Source of the DNA: Metabacillus flavus
GTDB taxonomy: Bacteria; Bacillota; Bacilli; Bacillales; Bacillaceae
Direction: 5' to 3'
Length of the DNA: 64,000 nucleotides
Assembly (NCBI RefSeq): GCF_018283675.1
Contig: NZ_JAGVRK010000001.1
Location: 744,001 to 808,000 of the forward strand
Part shown: piece by piece, positions 17,368-25,318 of the stretch
How the letters are laid out: every line of letters begins with the position of its first letter
Numbering within the stretch: position 1 is the first letter of the stretch
The notes under the pieces: model-generated
Seen by the model: the letters and a program-made list of their open reading frames with translations, nothing else
Databases searched by the model: none
What the model was told of the DNA's origin: nothing
Position numbers and translations under genes: made by a program

Positions 17368-18069
17368 ATGATCAAAGTAGGATTAGTAGATGACCGGATG
17401 ATAGATCTGGATAAACTGAAGGGCATTGTGTCCAAAATGGATGAAATCAAGATCTTTTTTGCGACCCAATCTGCAGAAGAAGCGTATGAGTATGTAAAAA
17501 GGGAAGAAGTGGATCTGCTGATTGCCGACATTGAAATGCCAGAGCTGTCAGGCTATGAGCTTGCCGATATCATCCATACCCATGCCCTCAGTATTGCGGT
17601 TATTTTTGTAACAGCGACTAGCGGCTACGCCGTGCATGCATTTGAACTGAATGTGCATGATTACATTATGAAGCCGTATACGAAAGACAGGCTGGAAAAA
17701 TCGATTCAGCGCTACATAGAAAAAACCCACTCCTCTGAAATTGCGGGAAGACTGTTTTTAAAGCAAAAATCAGAGATTCATATTGTTCAAAAGAAAGAGA
17801 TTATTTTTATCGAACGGACGGGCCGGTCTACAACCATTTATACAAAGTCCGGCCAGGTCAAAACGTATCAGACGCTGAATGAACTGGAAGGGGAGCTGAG
17901 GGAACGGGATTTTATCCGCTCTCACCGTTCATTTATTATCAACATTCATTTTGTGAAAAACTTTTCGATTTATACGAAAACGACGTATATGGTTTCCTTT
18001 GAGGGAATTGAAGAAAAAGCGATGATTACAAAAGAGCAGATTGATTTTATTCAATCTCATTACTTTTAA
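17368..18069 (+). CDS. natR: LytTR response regulator NatR
   Basis: A 233-residue protein. ATG 17368 with AGGAG upstream is preferred to an in-frame TTG at 17347. The receiver domain has the acidic pair 'LVDD' and phospho-acceptor Asp54 in LLIADIEMPELSGYEL, then 'VTATSGYAVHAFELNVHDYIMKP'. The C-terminal LytTR DNA-binding domain (about 135-233) contains 'IIFIERTGRSTTIYT' and 'FIRSHRSFIINIHFV'. It is followed 14 bases later by its kinase gene. Confidence 0.85.
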   Translation: MIKVGLVDDRMIDLDKLKGIVSKMDEIKIFFATQSAEEAYEYVKREEVDLLIADIEMPELSGYELADIIHTHALSIAVIFVTATSGYAVHAFELNVHDYIMKPYTKDRLEKSIQRYIEKTHSSEIAGRLFLKQKSEIHIVQKKEIIFIERTGRSTTIYTKSGQVKTYQTLNELEGELRERDFIRSHRSFIINIHFVKNFSIYTKTTYMVSFEGIEEKAMITKEQIDFIQSHYF

Positions 18070-18083
18070 GGCGGAGATGATGA

Positions 18084-19043
18084 ATGAAAGGAATGATTTA
18101 CGCGGCGTCCGCGGGAATCGGAGTTTATTTTTTGATTTTGATGATAGATGTCCTGCCTTTATGGGCGGCTGCCATAGCTGCGGTTGTTTTTATTTACGCA
18201 GGAGTTAAGCATTGGTTCAGGAATATCGTGTATGTCCAGCAATCTATGAATGGAACGCTGACTGGCATTCAGCTGCTGCTTGCGATCAGTGCTTGGCAGG
18301 CTCCTATTCCGGTTCGCTGCCTGCTTTTCCTTGTATTTTCCGGATTGGAATATGTCCGCTTTTTAATAGGAAAACAGTCAAAGGCAACAGACCGGAAAAT
18401 GACTCAGCTTCTCGATGCACAGAATACGGTCAACGAAACCTTCCGGGTGGTCCGAAGCCAGCGGCATGACTACATGAAGCATATTTCAGCCGTCCACTAT
18501 CTATTGGAAAAGGGGAGGTATAGCGAAGCGAAGGAGTATATGAACGGCCTTGTCCGCACCTATGAAGAGACGAATATCTCTATAAAAGGCGAGGACGGGG
18601 TAGCGGCGGGAATTCTGCATGATGTCTACCGGCGAGCAGACAGTCTCGGAATTCAGATCGCTTATGAATTCGATTTGCCGATCTCCACCTTGCCTATGCA
18701 CCCGGTTGACCTGGTCGGTTTGCTTGGAAACATGCTCTCCAACGCAATCGAGGCTTGCGAGGAATCGATTCGTGAGGGGCAGAAAGATCCGATGCTGACC
18801 GTCCGATTTGAGAAAAGAAGCGGGGTTTATCTCCTTGTTTGCCGGAACTCAAGTGTTCAGCCTCCAAACGAGGTGCTGGATGTTCTTTTTGAAAAATCAG
18901 GCCGCTCCACAAAAGGACAGGAAGGCCTTGGTACAAAAGTGATAGCAGATACAGTCAAACAATACGGCGGCTTTCTCGATTTTACATACAAGGAACACAT
19001 TTTTACGCTGAAGCTGAAATTTCCTTCGATAGGGAGGAGCTGA
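18084..19043 (+). CDS. natK: Sensor histidine kinase NatK (GHKL type)
   Basis: A 319-residue protein with GGCGGAG before ATG. Three or four N-terminal helices (to about 95) form the sensor. 'RSQRHDYMKHISAVHYLLE' carries the phosphorylated His128 in the relaxed H-box typical of LytS/AgrC-like kinases. 'LVGLLGNMLSNAIEACEES' is the N box and 'GLGTKVIADTVKQYGG' the G box. The Spo0B-like architecture agrees with a LytTR partner. Confidence 0.8.
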   Translation: MKGMIYAASAGIGVYFLILMIDVLPLWAAAIAAVVFIYAGVKHWFRNIVYVQQSMNGTLTGIQLLLAISAWQAPIPVRCLLFLVFSGLEYVRFLIGKQSKATDRKMTQLLDAQNTVNETFRVVRSQRHDYMKHISAVHYLLEKGRYSEAKEYMNGLVRTYEETNISIKGEDGVAAGILHDVYRRADSLGIQIAYEFDLPISTLPMHPVDLVGLLGNMLSNAIEACEESIREGQKDPMLTVRFEKRSGVYLLVCRNSSVQPPNEVLDVLFEKSGRSTKGQEGLGTKVIADTVKQYGGFLDFTYKEHIFTLKLKFPSIGRS

Positions 19044-19044
19044 T

Positions 19045-20040
19045 ATGGAAAACCTTGATATTGCGGAAAGTATGAAGGAGTACCATATTGCGGGTGCCGG
19101 CATTGCCTTAATTCAGGACGGCCGAATCAGCCGGAAAGCAGGGTTTGGAGTGCTTGAAAGAGGGCAGGAGGAGAGAGTTACGGCTGATACCGTGTTCAAT
19201 GCTTGTTCCATCAGCAAATTTGCTGCAGCGATGCTTGCCCTGCGACTAGTAGGTGAAGATATTCTTGCTTTGGATGAGGATGTGAATATAAGGCTGAAAT
19301 CATGGAGAGTCCCGTCAAATGGTTTTACGCAGCCTGTAACGCTCCGTCTGCTTTTAAGCCACCAATCAGGCATAAAGGATCCAGGCGGAAGTTTTATGGA
19401 ATTGGATTTTTCAAGGTCAGCTCCATCTATTATAGAGATTCTTGAGGGGACAACACCTTATTGCCCGGAGCCTGTAAACATCAAGTATGAACCTGGAACA
19501 GAGTTTCATTATTCAGATGCCGGATTTTGTGTGCTGGAGCAGTTGATTCATGATGTGACAGGTGTAACGTATGAGGAATTGCTAAAAAGCAAGGTGCTGA
19601 ATCCACTCGGCATGGATGGCAGTACATTAAATGTTTTAGGTGCTCATGCGGCAGCGGGCCATGATCGAGAAGGCAGTTTACTGGAGGAAAAGTATCCGGT
19701 ATATCCATACCCTGCAGCTGCAGGTTTATGGTCAAGCGCGGCTGATCTTGGAAAGCTTTTTGGTGAATTGCTTGATGCCATGAATGCAAGAAGCAAATTG
19801 GGTATATCCCAAAAACTTGCGGAAGAGATGATTCGTTCTCAGGGCTGTTCACCGTGGACGGGATTAGGGGTTTTTGTAAACGGAGAGGAAATTTCCTCGC
19901 TTGGCTGGGGCAAAGGGTTTCAAAGTATGGCGGTCGTTTATCCCCGCCTTGGCACTGGGGCAATCATCATGACGAACACGGATACGGGTTTCCATCAAAG
20001 GAATGGGTGGATTGGGGAGACTATAGAACGTATTCTCTAG
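19045..20040 (+). CDS. Serine hydrolase of the beta-lactamase/class C family
   Basis: A 331-residue protein starting one base after the natK stop region (AGGGAGGAG upstream). 'SISK' (Ser55-x-x-Lys58) is the catalytic pair, 'FHYSDAGFCVLEQLI' holds the Y-S-D/N motif, and 'LGWGKGFQSM' takes the place of the KTG box. There is no signal peptide, so it is probably a cytoplasmic esterase or peptidase rather than a secreted beta-lactamase. Its tight spacing puts it in the natR-natK transcript, which is unusual. Substrate unknown. Confidence 0.75.
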   Translation: MENLDIAESMKEYHIAGAGIALIQDGRISRKAGFGVLERGQEERVTADTVFNACSISKFAAAMLALRLVGEDILALDEDVNIRLKSWRVPSNGFTQPVTLRLLLSHQSGIKDPGGSFMELDFSRSAPSIIEILEGTTPYCPEPVNIKYEPGTEFHYSDAGFCVLEQLIHDVTGVTYEELLKSKVLNPLGMDGSTLNVLGAHAAAGHDREGSLLEEKYPVYPYPAAAGLWSSAADLGKLFGELLDAMNARSKLGISQKLAEEMIRSQGCSPWTGLGVFVNGEEISSLGWGKGFQSMAVVYPRLGTGAIIMTNTDTGFHQRNGWIGETIERIL

Positions 20041-20061
20041 CTAGAGTAATGAGAAACAAGT

Positions 20062-20097
20062 TGAAAACGCTTGGATGTCATTTTCCATGCGTTTTGC
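20062..20097 (+). terminator. Possible terminator after the serine hydrolase
   Basis: AAAACGCttggatg...CCATGCGTTTT forms an imperfect stem shortly after the stop, with only a short T-run. The remaining ~170 bases to the next gene hold repeated TTTTGCA(A/G) words and no gene. Confidence 0.45.
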
Positions 20098-20272
20098 AGT
20101 GGATTATGCAATAGAGGCTTTCCTCAAACAATCGACCTTTTGCAATAGCTTACGTTCCATTTTGCAGTCCCTTAGCTTGAATTATTTTTTGAAATTAATG
20201 GACCGGGCTCTTCTTTTGGAGGGGGAGCATGTTTGATTCGATAATAAATAACCTGCAGGAGGACAGGAAGCG

Positions 20273-20899
20273 ATGAAACAATTCCAAAACATCATAGAAT
20301 CAGCGGAACAGCTGGATGAGATATGGGGAAAACCGGGTAAGCTCGCTTCAAGCAAGGTCATTGACCACTTAGATCACCACTGTATAAACTTTCTATCTCT
20401 CTCCCCATTTGCATTGATCGGTACTTCCAATTCTAATGGAGAATGTGATGTTTCTCCCCGGGGAGACCATCCCGGTTTTATACTGATATTGAATGAAAAG
20501 CAGCTTGTCATACCAGAGCGTCCAGGAAACAAACGATTGGACTCCATTCGCAATCTATTAGAAAATCATCATGCAAGTCTGTTATGTCTGATTCCTGGTT
20601 TAGATGAGTCGCTTAGAATAACGGGGAAAGCTTCTGTCATCAGAGACCAGGATATTCTGGAGCAAATGCAGGCAAGAGGGAAAACTCCGATTGCAGGAAT
20701 TGCAATAGAAGTAGAGGAGTGCTTTATTCACTGCGGAAAGGCACTGAAGCGATCACATCTTTGGGATAGCGATGAATGGCCGGCAGAAGAATTGCCTAAA
20801 GTAAATGAAATATTGGCGGATCATGCGAAATGTAAGGAATTTGATGCTGAAAGTGTGGCTGCTGCTCTGGAAGAAAGCTACAAGAGGAGATTATATTAG
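20273..20899 (+). CDS. Pyridoxamine 5'-phosphate oxidase-fold FMN-binding protein
   Basis: A 208-residue protein with CAGGAGG before ATG. 'FALIGTSNSNGECDVSPRGDHPGFI', 'LVIPERPGNKRLDSIRNLLEN' and 'LRITGKASVIRD' are the split-barrel flavin-binding strands of the MSMEG_1061-type PNPOx-like family. The C-terminal 'AIEVEECFIHCGKALKRSHLWD' is also conserved. It probably binds FMN or F420-like cofactor and reduces an unknown small molecule. It converges on the amidase gene across a repeat-filled spacer. Confidence 0.75.
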   Translation: MKQFQNIIESAEQLDEIWGKPGKLASSKVIDHLDHHCINFLSLSPFALIGTSNSNGECDVSPRGDHPGFILILNEKQLVIPERPGNKRLDSIRNLLENHHASLLCLIPGLDESLRITGKASVIRDQDILEQMQARGKTPIAGIAIEVEECFIHCGKALKRSHLWDSDEWPAEELPKVNEILADHAKCKEFDAESVAAALEESYKRRLY

Positions 20900-20940
20900 C
20901 AAATAGTTCTTTTGAGGCTGGCTGCATATTGCTGATCTAA

Positions 20941-21040
20941 TATATCGACCGAAATAAAAATATATCGACCGAAAAAAAGTTATATCGACCAAAATAAAAA
21001 TATATCGGCTATTTTTTTGATATATCGACTTTTCGACATG
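20941..21040. repeat. Five 20-bp tandem units, TATATCGACC core
   Basis: TATATCG starts at 20941, 20961, 20981, 21001 and 21021, an exact 20-bp period. The first three units are nearly identical (TATATCGACCGAAATAAAAA); the last two diverge after the core. It sits between converging genes. Confidence 0.85.
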
Positions 21041-21095
21041 AAGTGACAAATTCCGCCGGCCGTTATGACCGCCAACTTCATACGCATCCCTAAAC

Positions 21096-21170
21096 CCAAC
21101 CCAACCCAACCCAACCCAACCCAACCCAACCCAACCCAACCCAACCCAACCCAACCCAACCCAACCCAAC
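21096..21170. repeat. Pentanucleotide microsatellite (CCAAC)15
   Basis: Fifteen perfect CCAAC copies in a row, just downstream of the amidase terminator. All three frames stay open through it because five is not a multiple of three, which creates spurious long reading frames of Gly-Leu-Gly-Trp-Val type. Such tracts are prone to slippage. Confidence 0.95.
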
Positions 21171-21178
21171 CCCAAACC

Positions 21179-21213
21179 AAAAGGATGCCCCCAAAAAAAA
21201 TGAGGCATCCTTT
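21179..21213 (-). terminator. Terminator of the amidase gene
   Basis: On the reverse strand AAAGGATGCC...GGCATCCTTT has ten-base arms around an A/T-rich loop, immediately after the amidase stop. Confidence 0.75.
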
Positions 21214-21215
21214 CC

Positions 21216-22235
21216 TTATTTCAATGCATTAAGCATGTAAGTTCGAGTACTCGGTCCGTACACACCGTCATCTGCCAGAGAAGTATACCGGCTTTGAAAA
21301 CGGCGTACGGCAGCGGCTGTATGCGGACCATATTGTCCGTCGATGGAACCGCTGTAGAGACCGAGTTTTTGCAGGGCGCGCTGAATTTGTTTAACGGGCT
21401 CGCCTGATGATCCGTCTCTGGATACTCCTGTAGGCAGTGGGTAACTGGCAGAGGGCGGCTTGAATTTGCTTAGTGCGGCATATGTCTGACTGCCGATGAT
21501 GCCGTCAGCGGTAAGGTTGTTTTTCTTTTGAAAAGCAAGTACCGCAGCTTCGGTACTTGCTCCGAAAATTTCGTCCGCTGTCAAGGTGTATCCAGCGGCA
21601 ATCAATTTTCTCTGGACATCTTTAACCAGATCTCCTGTGTCGCCTCTTTTCACCGGCAGATTTTCGGCAGCTGGAGGTGCAGCGGGTGCCTTGCCAAAGT
21701 CATTTGCGAGGGAACGTTTAACGCTGCTGATAAACTGAGTCCATGATACGCCATATCGCTGAAAGGCATTGAGAGGATCGGTTCTCCTCGAAGGATCCAG
21801 TGTATAGTGGCCGATAATGTGTTTGTCCGAATTCAATCCGAAGCGGTCGCAAAGGTAGGCATGATACCAGACATATCGATCGAATGCCTGCTGGAAGTTA
21901 ATGCTTCCGCCAAAGCATAATTCCACACCGATGGCTGCATCATTGGCATCATCTCCAAATCGGCGGTTGTCTTCCGTAATGCCTGATTGAACGTGAAAAG
22001 CTAGTTCATCCAAAGGAATGATTTCCAAAATCGTTTTGTCATCGATAAATGCATGGGCCGAGGCTAATGGCTGCTGATCGTTAAAATATTTGCGGTTCTG
22101 AGCCGCACTTGTCCCAGGGTTTCCAGTGTCGTGGCTTACAATGAACAGAACTGTCCTTATTTTTCGTCCGGAACGAGAATTCCCGGTACGAATGTAGGAA
22201 CGTTGTATAGGATATTTCACTCTCTCACTCTCCAT
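21216..22235 (-). CDS. N-acetylmuramoyl-L-alanine amidase with two peptidoglycan-binding domains
   Basis: A 339-residue protein. ATG 22235 is chosen because the amidase fold begins just after it; a longer frame to 22334 would run into DnaA-box DNA. Amidase_2 domain (about 20-165): 'FIVSHDTGNPGTSAAQNRKYF' (zinc His), 'AIGVELCFGG' and 'HIIGHYTLDPSRRTDP' (second zinc His and acid). Two PG_binding_1 repeats follow (about 190-250 and 270-335: 'VKDVQRKLIAAGY', 'VKQIQRALQKLGLYSG'). No signal peptide, as in XlyA/CwlA-type prophage or spore lysins. It cuts the lactyl-peptide bond of peptidoglycan. Confidence 0.8.
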   Translation of the reverse strand: MESERVKYPIQRSYIRTGNSRSGRKIRTVLFIVSHDTGNPGTSAAQNRKYFNDQQPLASAHAFIDDKTILEIIPLDELAFHVQSGITEDNRRFGDDANDAAIGVELCFGGSINFQQAFDRYVWYHAYLCDRFGLNSDKHIIGHYTLDPSRRTDPLNAFQRYGVSWTQFISSVKRSLANDFGKAPAAPPAAENLPVKRGDTGDLVKDVQRKLIAAGYTLTADEIFGASTEAAVLAFQKKNNLTADGIIGSQTYAALSKFKPPSASYPLPTGVSRDGSSGEPVKQIQRALQKLGLYSGSIDGQYGPHTAAAVRRFQSRYTSLADDGVYGPSTRTYMLNALK

Positions 22236-22296
22236 CTCTCTATATAGCTTGTTTATGTTTCTGGGAAAACATCGTTCCGAGGATTCGACAAAATGG

Positions 22297-22463
22297 TTAT
22301 CCACACAAAATTCGCACAATATAGAATAATTCAAGAGTTATCAACGTTATCCACACCTAAAACGACGAGAAATTGATGATATTGTGGATAGAGGGTTGTT
22401 GTCCTAAGCGTGATCCACACATTTTTCCACAATATCAACAGGGGTGTGAATAACTTATGCACA
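22297..22463. promoter_or_regulatory. Cluster of DnaA boxes
   Basis: Two perfect TTATCCACA boxes (22297-22305, 22347-22355) and six one-mismatch boxes occur in 167 bp: TGTGGATAG 22384, TGATCCACA 22411, TTTTCCACA 22423, TGTGAATAA 22445, TTATGCACA 22455 and a weaker TTATCAACG 22338. They fall between the divergent amidase and nagA genes. It looks like a DnaA-binding cluster of the kind found away from oriC in B. subtilis. Confidence 0.75.
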
Positions 22464-22588
22464 GCTTTTGCGGAAATTGTAGAATGGCGCGGAGCGATAT
22501 TGCTACATAAGAAAAACGTTCGGTTAAGATATACAAATTGGTTTCTGTAAAGGATCGGATGGGGAAAATTACGATGCTGATTTTTATA

Positions 22589-22623
22589 AGTGGTCTAGAC
22601 GACTAGCCTCCTATATGGTACAA
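22589..22623 (+). promoter_or_regulatory. NagR operator and nagA promoter
   Basis: AGTGGTCTAGACGACT (22589-22604) is a near-perfect palindrome around CTAG and matches the dre-type site of NagR/YvoA GntR regulators. TATGGTACAAT (22614-22624) is an extended -10 just downstream, so NagR bound here would block the promoter until an N-acetylglucosamine-derived phosphate releases it. Confidence 0.75.
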
Positions 22624-22658
22624 TTTTTGTAAAATTAGGAAAAGTAGGTGCCTTATCG

Positions 22659-23831
22659 ATGCTTGCAATCACTCACGCAACGGTTTATGCAGAGTTTGAA
22701 ACATTCCGGCCGGGATATGTACTTGTTAAAGAGGGGAAAGTGGCAGAAGTCGGGCCGATGGAAAAATTTCAAATGCATTCAGGTTATATTGAGCTGAAAC
22801 TTAGCCAAACAATTGAACTAATTCCTGGGATGATCGATATGCACATTCATGGAGCTGGCGGGGCTGATGCGATGGATTCAGAAGAGGAAGCACTTGCAGC
22901 GATGGCCAACCAGCTTGTTCAAGAAGGAACTACGGCCTTTTTGCCAACAACCATGACTTCCGATACTCAATCAATTGAAAAAGCACTTTCCAATCTAGCT
23001 GTCTGCATGTCTAGACCTCCTAAAGGTGCGGAAATTCTCGGGGTCCATGTAGAAGGGCCTTTTTTATCTCCAAAGCGGGCAGGAGCGCAGCTGCCGACTC
23101 ATTTCTTAACGCCGGACATCCCTCTTTTTGAACAATGGCAGGAAAAAGCAGGCGGTGCGATTAAATTAGTTACGATGGCTCCAGAACTGGAAGGCGGCTT
23201 GGAACTGGCCGATTATTTGACCAACAAAGGAGTTATTCCATCCATCGGGCATTCAGATGCGCTATTTTCTGAAGGAGAAAGTGCGGCAGATCACGGGGTA
23301 CGCCAGGCAACCCATTTATTCAATGGAATGAGGGGACTGCACCATAGGGAAGCAGGAACAGCGGGTTTTGCGCTGCTGGATCCGCGAATCAAGTGCGAGA
23401 TTATCGCTGACGGGGTTCACGTTGCGCCTGAAATGATCCTTCTCGCATACCGTCTGAAAGGTCCAGAAGGGATGATTATGGTTACGGATTCCATGAGAGC
23501 CAAGGGATTAGAAAATGGAGTGTACGATCTTGGCGGCCAGGACGTGTATGTGAAAGACGGAAAAGCAGAGCTTGAGAACGGATCCCTTGCAGGCAGTGTT
23601 TTGAAAATGAATGAAGCGGTGCAGAACATGAAGAAATTCACAGGCTGCTCTATGGAGGATATTGTGCAAATGGCATCTGTGAATCCCGCAAAGCAGCTGA
23701 ATATTTTTGACCGGAAAGGCAGCATTAAGCCCGGAAAGGATGCAGATTTGACGGCTTTATCAAAGGATGGAGATGTGGTGCTGACGATTTGCAGGGGGAA
23801 AATCGCATATCAAAAAGGGGGATGGGCATGA
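22659..23831 (+). CDS. nagA: N-acetylglucosamine-6-phosphate deacetylase
   Basis: A 390-residue amidohydrolase. 'GMIDMHIHGAGGADAMD' carries the HxH metal ligands, 'VHVEGPFLSPKRAGAQ' the metal Glu, 'SIGHSDA' and 'ATHLFNGMRGLHHRE' further His ligands, and 'MVTDSMRAKG' the catalytic Asp. It removes acetate from GlcNAc-6-phosphate to give glucosamine-6-phosphate for NagB. It is the first gene of nagA-nagB-nagR, with the operator 55 bases upstream, and its TGA overlaps the nagB ATG. Confidence 0.95.
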   Translation: MLAITHATVYAEFETFRPGYVLVKEGKVAEVGPMEKFQMHSGYIELKLSQTIELIPGMIDMHIHGAGGADAMDSEEEALAAMANQLVQEGTTAFLPTTMTSDTQSIEKALSNLAVCMSRPPKGAEILGVHVEGPFLSPKRAGAQLPTHFLTPDIPLFEQWQEKAGGAIKLVTMAPELEGGLELADYLTNKGVIPSIGHSDALFSEGESAADHGVRQATHLFNGMRGLHHREAGTAGFALLDPRIKCEIIADGVHVAPEMILLAYRLKGPEGMIMVTDSMRAKGLENGVYDLGGQDVYVKDGKAELENGSLAGSVLKMNEAVQNMKKFTGCSMEDIVQMASVNPAKQLNIFDRKGSIKPGKDADLTALSKDGDVVLTICRGKIAYQKGGWA

Positions 23832-24583
23832 AATTAATAGCAGCAGCGGATTATCAGGATATGAGTCAAAAAGCAGCCAGTATTTTTCTAAAGCAGATGG
23901 AACAAAAAAAGCAGTCGGTCCTTGGCCTGGCGACGGGAGGAACGGTTAAAGGGGTTTATTCTGAACTGGTTGATGTATTCATCGAAGGGGAAATCTCTTT
24001 TGCTGAAGCGGCTTCCTTTAATCTGGATGAATACTTTGGAATGAAAAAAGAGGATCCGAACAGCTACTTCAGCTACATGCAGGAACAATTTTTCAGTAAA
24101 ACGGATTTTGCTTTAGAAAGAAATCATATTCCGGATGGAACAGCCGCTGATCCTATGGAGGAGTGCAGCAGATATGATCGTTTGATTGAGCAAGCTGGCG
24201 GGGTGGACCTGCAGCTCCTTGGCATCGGAGAAAATGGCCATATCGGGTTTAACGAGCCCGGTACGCCTTTTGAGATTGGTACCCATCTCGTCCGGCTGAC
24301 GGAATCAACGAGACAGGCGAATGCAAGGTATTTCGAAACGATGGCACAGGTACCAAAAGAAGCCATCACAATGGGAATTGGCACCATCATGAAAAGCCGC
24401 AAGATCGTTCTCCTTGCTTCCGGAGTGAAAAAAGCGGGAGCGATCGAGCAGCTATGGTACGGAGAAGTGACAGAGGATTTCCCGGCATCCGTGCTGAAAC
24501 AGCATCCTGATGCTACCATAATTGCAGATAAAGAGGCACTCTCTGGTATTCGTATGGATGGGAAGGGGGAGCTTCATCAATGA
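23828..24583 (+). CDS. nagB: Glucosamine-6-phosphate deaminase
   Basis: A 251-residue protein. ATG 23828 overlaps the nagA stop (ATGA), with GGGGGATGGG as ribosome site. 'LGLATGGTVKGVY' binds the sugar phosphate, 'ASFNLDEYFGM' contains the catalytic Asp, and 'LLGIGENGHIGFNEPGTPF' carries the catalytic His loop. It isomerises and deaminates GlcN-6-phosphate to fructose-6-phosphate and ammonia. Confidence 0.95.
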   Translation: MKLIAAADYQDMSQKAASIFLKQMEQKKQSVLGLATGGTVKGVYSELVDVFIEGEISFAEAASFNLDEYFGMKKEDPNSYFSYMQEQFFSKTDFALERNHIPDGTAADPMEECSRYDRLIEQAGGVDLQLLGIGENGHIGFNEPGTPFEIGTHLVRLTESTRQANARYFETMAQVPKEAITMGIGTIMKSRKIVLLASGVKKAGAIEQLWYGEVTEDFPASVLKQHPDATIIADKEALSGIRMDGKGELHQ

Positions 24584-25317
24584 TAAAAAAAGATTCCCCG
24601 GTTCCGATCTATTATCAGGTGGAAGAGAATATTAAAGAAAAAATTAATTCGGGTGAGTGGAAAAGCGGAGAAGCGATCCCTTCTGAGAGACAATTTTGCG
24701 AGCAGTATTCGATTAGCCGGATGACGGTCAGGCAGGCAATCAGCAACCTGGTTAGTGAAGGCATTTTGGAGCGGAAAAGAGGGCGGGGAACCTTTGTTTC
24801 TGCTCCAAAGCTCAATCAGGAACTGACAGGAATTACGAGTTTTACGGAGCAAATGGCGGAGCAGGGAAGAAAACCGGAAACGAAGGTTATTAGCTTTGAG
24901 CAAACGGCATCCTCAAAGCAGGCTGCAAAAGAACTTGGCCTCACGCAGGATGAGGAGATGTACAAAGTGAAAAGGATTCGGCTGGCAGATGGGGAAGCGA
25001 TGGCTTACGAAACTCTCTACATGCCGGTTCATCTCTTTCCAGACATGACGAAAAAGCATGCCGAGGGTTCCATTTATCAATACATTGAAAATCACTGCAG
25101 CATGCCGATCCAATATGGAAAGCAGGAGCTCGAAGCAGCGGAAGCAGGAAAAAAAGCCGCAGAGGCATTGAAACTTGCGGAAGGGGCTCCTGTTTTGAAA
25201 ATACAGCGGACAAGCTTTTCGGCAGATCATCAGCCAGTTGAATATACAAAAACCATTTATCGCGGAGACCGCTATAAGTATGTAATGGAGCTTGAACGGA
25301 GGCAAGGGGGACAATAG
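24580..25317 (+). CDS. nagR: GntR/UTRA repressor of the nag genes
   Basis: A 245-residue protein whose ATG overlaps the nagB stop. N-terminal winged HTH 'GEAIPSERQFCEQYSISRMTVRQAISNLVSEGILERKRGRGTFV' followed by a UTRA ligand domain (about 90-240, 'ITSFTEQMAEQGRKPETKVI'). YvoA/NagR of B. subtilis represses GlcNAc use and responds to sugar phosphates. The CTAG-centred operator before nagA agrees with autoregulation. Confidence 0.9.
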   Translation: MIKKDSPVPIYYQVEENIKEKINSGEWKSGEAIPSERQFCEQYSISRMTVRQAISNLVSEGILERKRGRGTFVSAPKLNQELTGITSFTEQMAEQGRKPETKVISFEQTASSKQAAKELGLTQDEEMYKVKRIRLADGEAMAYETLYMPVHLFPDMTKKHAEGSIYQYIENHCSMPIQYGKQELEAAEAGKKAAEALKLAEGAPVLKIQRTSFSADHQPVEYTKTIYRGDRYKYVMELERRQGGQ

Positions 25318-25318
25318 G

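Noticed and set aside
21096-21170. Telomere-like function of the CCAAC repeat
   Set aside because: It is internal in a chromosome-like gene context; similarity to telomere repeats is only in composition.
20891-21208. Reverse frame with Gly-Leu-Gly-Trp-Val repeats
   Set aside because: Created by the (CCAAC)15 tract and the neighbouring array; no start signal.
22297-22463. The main chromosomal origin or a plasmid origin
   Set aside because: No dnaA, dnaN, rep or partition genes and no clear unwinding element are nearby; a DnaA-binding cluster is the simpler reading.
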